A stretch of DNA of 64,000 bases from Mucilaginibacter aquaedulcis (GTDB taxonomy: Bacteria; Bacteroidota; Bacteroidia; Sphingobacteriales; Sphingobacteriaceae), in assembly GCF_030409325.1 (NCBI RefSeq), contig NZ_JAUFPR010000002.1, positions 1,984,001 through 2,048,000 on the forward strand. The letters run 5' to 3'. Positions within the stretch are counted from its first letter, which is position 1, and the number at the start of each line of letters is the position of its first letter. The position numbers were made by a program, and so were the translations under genes. Below the pieces are notes generated by a model. That model saw only the letters and a program-made list of their open reading frames with translations. It did no database searches and was not told where the DNA came from. Shown here one piece after another: positions 60,340 to 64,000 of the stretch.

Positions 60340-62208
60340 ATGAAGAAAACCTTTGTCTTTTTTATGCTGTTGCTGTTTGCTTTTACCAATGGGTACGGCC
60401 AGGTAAAGGCTATAAACAAAATTAAGAAAGACATTCCCCATATTACCGATAGTATTCAATATGTAGATGCGCTTAACAGGCTTGGTATACTGATGTATGA
60501 AAGCAATATGGACAGCGCCTTTTACTGCGCCAAACGCGCCCGCTCCATTGCCGAAAGATTAAAATACCAGCATGGTATTGCGGATGCATTAAATACCCTG
60601 GGAATTGTTTATGACCTAAGGGGTAATTTGCAGTTATCTCTTCGTTATTATAACGATGCCTACAACCATTACCTGGCTTTACATGATTCATCAAACATTG
60701 TACAAACGCTGATGAACATTGGCCTTGTTTTTAACGAGAACAAGGAGGACAAAAAATCGATCAAGATGTTTAAAAAGGCAATCAGTCTGGGTAATACTAT
60801 TAAACAGGACTCGATCATGTCATTGGTACTTTGTAATTATTTACTGATGTATCCTGATCAGGTTCCAAAAGATTCTGTTCTTAATTATCTTAACAAGGCC
60901 CGCCGGATAGCCATCTCATATAAAGATAACCGTTCACTGCTTGAAGTTGACCAGATACAGGCCCTGCTGTATTTAAAAGACAATGAGCTGGAAAAAGGCT
61001 TAAATCTGTTACAAAAAACAGCTACCGAAGGGATAGCCATAGGTCTTAACTATTTCAGTTTAGACCTTATCATGAGCTTGGGCGATCTGTACCGTAATGG
61101 TAATGTAAATAAGGGTATTGAGTATTATAAGCAAGGTCTTAATATTGCCGATTTAAAAGGCTATCACATGTACCAAAAAGTATTCGGCAAAAAACTTTAT
61201 GACATTTATATATCCCAAAATGATCTTAAGGAAACGAAGTATTACAGCGAAAAATTGCTGAAATTGTATGATGATGAAGAGCAATTTAACAACACTTCAG
61301 GCTTTGATTATATTGATTACGCGCTAAAAGACCAGCAACTGGAGGCTGTTATTATCAAGAGCCAAACCAAGAAAATATTCATCATTGTGCTGGGGGTGCT
61401 TTTAGTGATCACAGCCATAACGATATTATTTATTTACCGCCTGTATCGCCTCAAACAAAAACACGCGGTAACACTTGAAGCGCTTAACAGATCTGTTTTG
61501 CTGCGCAATGAAAAACTGGAGATAGACCACGAGTTTAATAACCGTTTGGTATCTATCCTGGCCCATGATTTCAGGCAGCCTATAGGTACATTAAAAACCC
61601 TTGCCTCGGTTTTAAAGGATGCTGATTCCTTTACCCGGGAGGAACTTATGGAACTTGTTGATACCATGGAGCATTCATCCAACGTATCGCTCGAGATATT
61701 TGAAAATATATTGCAATGGATAAAGCAACAGCTCTCGGGTTTTAACTATCAGCCAACACCATTACATTTAAAAGAGTTGGTTGACGAAGCACTGTTACCC
61801 TTTAGCCTCATAGCCGAAGAGTACCAGCTTAAGTTTATTAACAATGTTGATCAACATGTAATTATACATGCCGATAAGGAATTAATACAGTTCATTAATC
61901 GCAATTTTATACACAACGCCATAAAGTTTTCGCCAAAACATTCAACCATCACCATTACATCCTCTGTGCATCCCGGCGAAACATCTATTTGTGTGCAGGA
62001 CGAAGGAGAAGGCATATCAGCCGAAAAAATGGGATCGATATTCAATTTCAAATCCGAAATGCGTTATAGCAATGAAAAGGAAAAAGGCGCGGGTGTGGCA
62101 CTTATGATATGTAAAGATTTTATTGAGAAGATGAGCGGCCGTATCTGGGCGGAAAATGGCGGTAAAAAAGGAGCTGCTTTTTGTTATGCCCTGCCGCATT
62201 TGAAATAA
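60340..62208 (+). CDS. TPR-containing sensor histidine kinase
   Basis: A 622-residue membrane kinase: signal peptide (1-20, ends NGYGQ), a periplasmic array of TPR repeats (~40-340, e.g. ALNTLGIVYDLRGNLQLSLRYYNDA and TLMNIGLVFNENKEDKKSIKMFKKA), one membrane helix (346-366), coiled-coil (~370-400), HisKA with His409 (SILAHDFRQPIG) and an HATPase domain ending GAGVALMICKDFIEKMSGRIWAENG. The N box NFIHNAIKFSP is intact. This type is common in Bacteroidota, often without a dedicated response regulator, as here. Confidence 0.92.
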   Translation: MKKTFVFFMLLLFAFTNGYGQVKAINKIKKDIPHITDSIQYVDALNRLGILMYESNMDSAFYCAKRARSIAERLKYQHGIADALNTLGIVYDLRGNLQLSLRYYNDAYNHYLALHDSSNIVQTLMNIGLVFNENKEDKKSIKMFKKAISLGNTIKQDSIMSLVLCNYLLMYPDQVPKDSVLNYLNKARRIAISYKDNRSLLEVDQIQALLYLKDNELEKGLNLLQKTATEGIAIGLNYFSLDLIMSLGDLYRNGNVNKGIEYYKQGLNIADLKGYHMYQKVFGKKLYDIYISQNDLKETKYYSEKLLKLYDDEEQFNNTSGFDYIDYALKDQQLEAVIIKSQTKKIFIIVLGVLLVITAITILFIYRLYRLKQKHAVTLEALNRSVLLRNEKLEIDHEFNNRLVSILAHDFRQPIGTLKTLASVLKDADSFTREELMELVDTMEHSSNVSLEIFENILQWIKQQLSGFNYQPTPLHLKELVDEALLPFSLIAEEYQLKFINNVDQHVIIHADKELIQFINRNFIHNAIKFSPKHSTITITSSVHPGETSICVQDEGEGISAEKMGSIFNFKSEMRYSNEKEKGAGVALMICKDFIEKMSGRIWAENGGKKGAAFCYALPHLK

Positions 62209-62258
62209 TTAACCGTAAAAATTACATTACCTCCTGATAAGCAAACTTTTGCGTGAAA

Positions 62259-62266
62259 TATTTTTG
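62259..62266 (+). promoter_or_regulatory. Candidate -7 box for the creatininase-like gene
   Basis: TATTTTTG matches TAnnTTTG and lies 49 bases upstream of the ATG at 62316. The -33 element is not convincing. Confidence 0.4.
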
Positions 62267-62315
62267 TAAATTCCACATCAATAACATCCATCTGTTTTAA
62301 ACCAATATTATTAAA

Positions 62316-63185
62316 ATGAAACCTTATTTGCTTTTATTAATGGCATTGCTCCTTTCAGGCTTTGCTAATGCCCAACAATTACTTGCCCGCTGGGATGAGC
62401 TTGTTGCCTCTGATTTTCCTCAAGCGCTTGAAAAATCATCAAAAACCTGCATACTGCCATTCGGTATATTAGAAAAACACGGCCCCCACTCACCCTTAGG
62501 TACCGATCTTATACATGTTAGGGAATGGGCCGCCCATGCTGTAAAATCAGAATACGCAGTTATATTTCCTGACTACTTTTACGGGCAGATCAATGAGGCC
62601 CGTCATCAACCCGGAACGTTTGCGCTGCCGAGCAAATTGATATTGGACATGTTAGAGGCTACTTGCGACGAGATTGCACGGAACGGTTTTGATAAGATAG
62701 TGATATTGAACGGGCATGGTGGCAATCCGGAGTTCATCCGCTTTTTCATGCAATCGTTACTCAACAAAAGGCATAATTACGCGGTATACTTCTACGCCCC
62801 TCAAAACGATAAGGAATTTACCGCTCAGTATTTGAAAATGCATAAATCAGACCCGCAAGATGATCAGCATGCTGGCGAAGGTGAAACATCAACCCTGCTT
62901 TATTACCGGCCCGATCTGATGAAGATGGACAGGGCAGCGTCACAATCCGGCGCCAATCAACACCGGTCAAATATACCTAACGTTTATACCCCTATCTGGT
63001 GGTATGCCGCCTACCCTAACCATTACGCAGGCGAGGGGGCAAAAGCCACAACTGAATTAGGCAAGTTCACCGCCGAACATGAAATTGACAGTTTTGTTAA
63101 AGCCCTAAAAGCCATCAAGGCCGATACAGAAACCCTGAAACTGCAAAAAGAATTTTATGACCGGGTTGATAACCTGAATAAATAA
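62316..63185 (+). CDS. Secreted creatininase-family amidohydrolase
   Basis: A 289-residue member of the creatininase family. PFGILEKHGPHSPLGTDLI (~49-67) carries metal ligands (Glu53, His55, Asp64), VILNGHGGNPEF (~128-139) a further His, and DDQHAGEGETSTLLYY (~186-201) the distal Glu/His. A clear signal peptide (1-19, ends GFANA) exports it, unlike cytosolic creatininase; many Bacteroidota members are exported. True substrate unknown (small cyclic amides are the family theme). Followed by a strong bidirectional terminator. Confidence 0.9.
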   Translation: MKPYLLLLMALLLSGFANAQQLLARWDELVASDFPQALEKSSKTCILPFGILEKHGPHSPLGTDLIHVREWAAHAVKSEYAVIFPDYFYGQINEARHQPGTFALPSKLILDMLEATCDEIARNGFDKIVILNGHGGNPEFIRFFMQSLLNKRHNYAVYFYAPQNDKEFTAQYLKMHKSDPQDDQHAGEGETSTLLYYRPDLMKMDRAASQSGANQHRSNIPNVYTPIWWYAAYPNHYAGEGAKATTELGKFTAEHEIDSFVKALKAIKADTETLKLQKEFYDRVDNLNK

Positions 63186-63228
63186 AACAAGAAACCCGGC
63201 TTTTGCGAGCCGGGTTTCTTGTTTTATT
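63181..63228. terminator. Perfect bidirectional terminator
   Basis: Arms of 21 bases (63181-63201 and 63208-63228, core ACAAGAAACCCGGCT / AGCCGGGTTTCTTGT) pair perfectly around a TTTGCG loop, with flanking A/T runs that provide a T tract on both strands. It includes the stop codons of both convergent genes. Confidence 0.85.
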
Positions 63229-64000
63229 TGAATATTACTTTGGTAGCGCCGTAACCAAATTTCTCTTTACGGGCATCCATAAAGGTTTGTACTTTGGGGT
63301 GCTTGCCTAAAAGCTTATGCAACTCGTTTCTTAAAGTTCCGTTACCGGCACCGTGAATAAACACCATATCAGGAAGTTGATGCACAATGGCGGCATCAAG
63401 CGCTTTATGAAAATGAGCAAGCTGGATATTCAAGATCTCGCTGCTTTGTAAAAACTGGTAGTCGTCGCGCAGTTTTTCAATATGGAGGTCAACCTCACTA
63501 ACAGGTTTATCCAACACCACCTTTTCCTCTGCCGATTTAAAGAAACTTTCCTTTAGTTTCTGCGCATCAATCACCATTTCAGGTTCATCAAGGCGTATCA
63601 ACCAGCCGGGTTCAGTTAATAATGGAATACTTTTTTTAGAAGTTGAAAAATCCTTTGCCTTAAACTTTTCCTGAACTACCAATGGAGCCGGCGGTTCAAC
63701 ATTTTGTTTAGTGCTATAAATAATATTAAAAATAAATTTTGGCCATAATTGCAAGTCGGCCAACTGAGCCGAATATATCTTCACAGCCGATTTTGGGCCT
63801 ATCGCATCGGCAAACTCACCTTTAAATACCTGTTGTTTTTCGGTACTCAGCACCGCAAGTAAATGGAAAGAGGTGTTATTAACCAAATAAAAATGCACTA
63901 CCGAATTTGCTTTAGCATCGGCAACTACACCTATATAGATACCTTTCTTTTCAAACTCGCCTGTAATTACAGGCACTTCATTGGCAATTTTGGGTTTTGA
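63224..64000 (-). CDS. Smr/DUF2027-domain protein, N-terminus outside the window
   Basis: The reading frame stays open to the window end (eight further codons upstream of the GTG at 63976), so this is a 3' part. The C-terminal ~90 residues are a Smr domain: VDLHIEKL (LDLH motif), then HFHKALDAAIVHQLPDMVFIHGAGNGTLRNELHKLL (HGxGxGxLR). The preceding ~160 residues (SFHLLAVLSTEKQQVFKGEF, AVKIYSAQLADLQLWPKFIFNIIY) fit DUF2027. Smr domains are nicking/structure-specific nucleases; whether this one is active is unknown. Family proteins are ~340-350 residues, so about 90 residues are missing. Confidence 0.85.
   Translation of the reverse strand, partial: SKPKIANEVPVITGEFEKKGIYIGVVADAKANSVVHFYLVNNTSFHLLAVLSTEKQQVFKGEFADAIGPKSAVKIYSAQLADLQLWPKFIFNIIYSTKQNVEPPAPLVVQEKFKAKDFSTSKKSIPLLTEPGWLIRLDEPEMVIDAQKLKESFFKSAEEKVVLDKPVSEVDLHIEKLRDDYQFLQSSEILNIQLAHFHKALDAAIVHQLPDMVFIHGAGNGTLRNELHKLLGKHPKVQTFMDARKEKFGYGATKVIFK

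Noticed and set aside
1..64000. tRNA and rRNA genes
   Set aside because: Gaps were read for tRNA-like arms and the conserved T-loop GTTCRAnnC; no convincing clover-leaf was found. A tRNAscan run would settle this.

Overview
The window looks like a chromosomal segment of a Bacteroidota bacterium, most likely Sphingobacteriaceae (Mucilaginibacter/Pedobacter-like). Grounds: family types typical of the phylum (DUF4394 lipoprotein, OmpP1/FadL porin, archaeal-type ProRS, RhaEW bifunctional aldolase-dehydrogenase, Smr/DUF2027 protein, TPR histidine kinase), TAnnTTTG-type -7 promoter boxes instead of TATAAT, and many dispersed palindromic repeats in the intergenic gaps. No rRNA, tRNA, CRISPR array, prophage or transposase was seen. 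The genome name is an inference; no search was run.

Layout. 1-6 kb: a small secreted protein, a duplicated DUF4394 lipoprotein, a membrane protein and the potassium transporter Kup, separated by repeat-filled gaps. 6.5-13.8 kb: a TIGR02757 protein carrying two repeat insertions, a PLP trans-sulfuration enzyme, an inverted-repeat-flanked four-helix-bundle gene, proS, a Gly/Tyr-rich lipoprotein with an OmpP1 porin, and a lipocalin. 13.9-17.2 kb: a dinucleotide-binding oxidoreductase, an esterase/ring-cleaving dioxygenase pair resembling Bacillus MhqD/MhqO, and a lipoprotein.

17.4-26.4 kb holds the most striking locus: one tightly packed minus-strand operon encoding a transmembrane Ser/Thr kinase, an FHA protein, an unlisted 33-residue membrane peptide, a membrane-anchored PP2C phosphatase, a 1382-residue natural fusion of a SEDS (FtsW/RodA) glycosyltransferase with a class B penicillin-binding transpeptidase, and a second FHA protein. 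It has the same set of parts as the actinobacterial pknB-pknA-pbpA-rodA-pstP-fhaB-fhaA locus, with polymerase and cross-linker joined in one chain. A GH20 hexosaminidase and an N-acetylmuramoyl-L-alanine amidase follow upstream, so 17-30 kb is rich in envelope genes.

30-42 kb: a Fur-family regulator with a MerC-domain protein (palindromic operator candidate between them), a PAP2-like membrane protein, a gluconokinase-like kinase, then the L-rhamnose route rhaT - rhaEW - rhaI - FGGY kinase, a frameshifted alpha/beta hydrolase and a ThuA protein. 42-47.3 kb: a translesion pair (DinB plus a short DnaE with a degenerate PHP domain) and a divergent RpiA. 47.4-50 kb: DUF417, CxxC carboxymuconolactone decarboxylase-like and DUF302 genes behind an AraC regulator, probably a redox-stress operon. 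50.6-57.2 kb: RsbQ-like hydrolase, AraC regulators, aldehyde dehydrogenase with DUF779, and two SDRs. 57.4-64 kb: GNAT, HxlR, two histidine kinases, YjbQ, a secreted creatininase homologue, and a Smr-domain gene cut by the window end.

At least four families of palindromic repeats (called A-D below) sit between genes, sometimes nested, and family C has entered a coding sequence.
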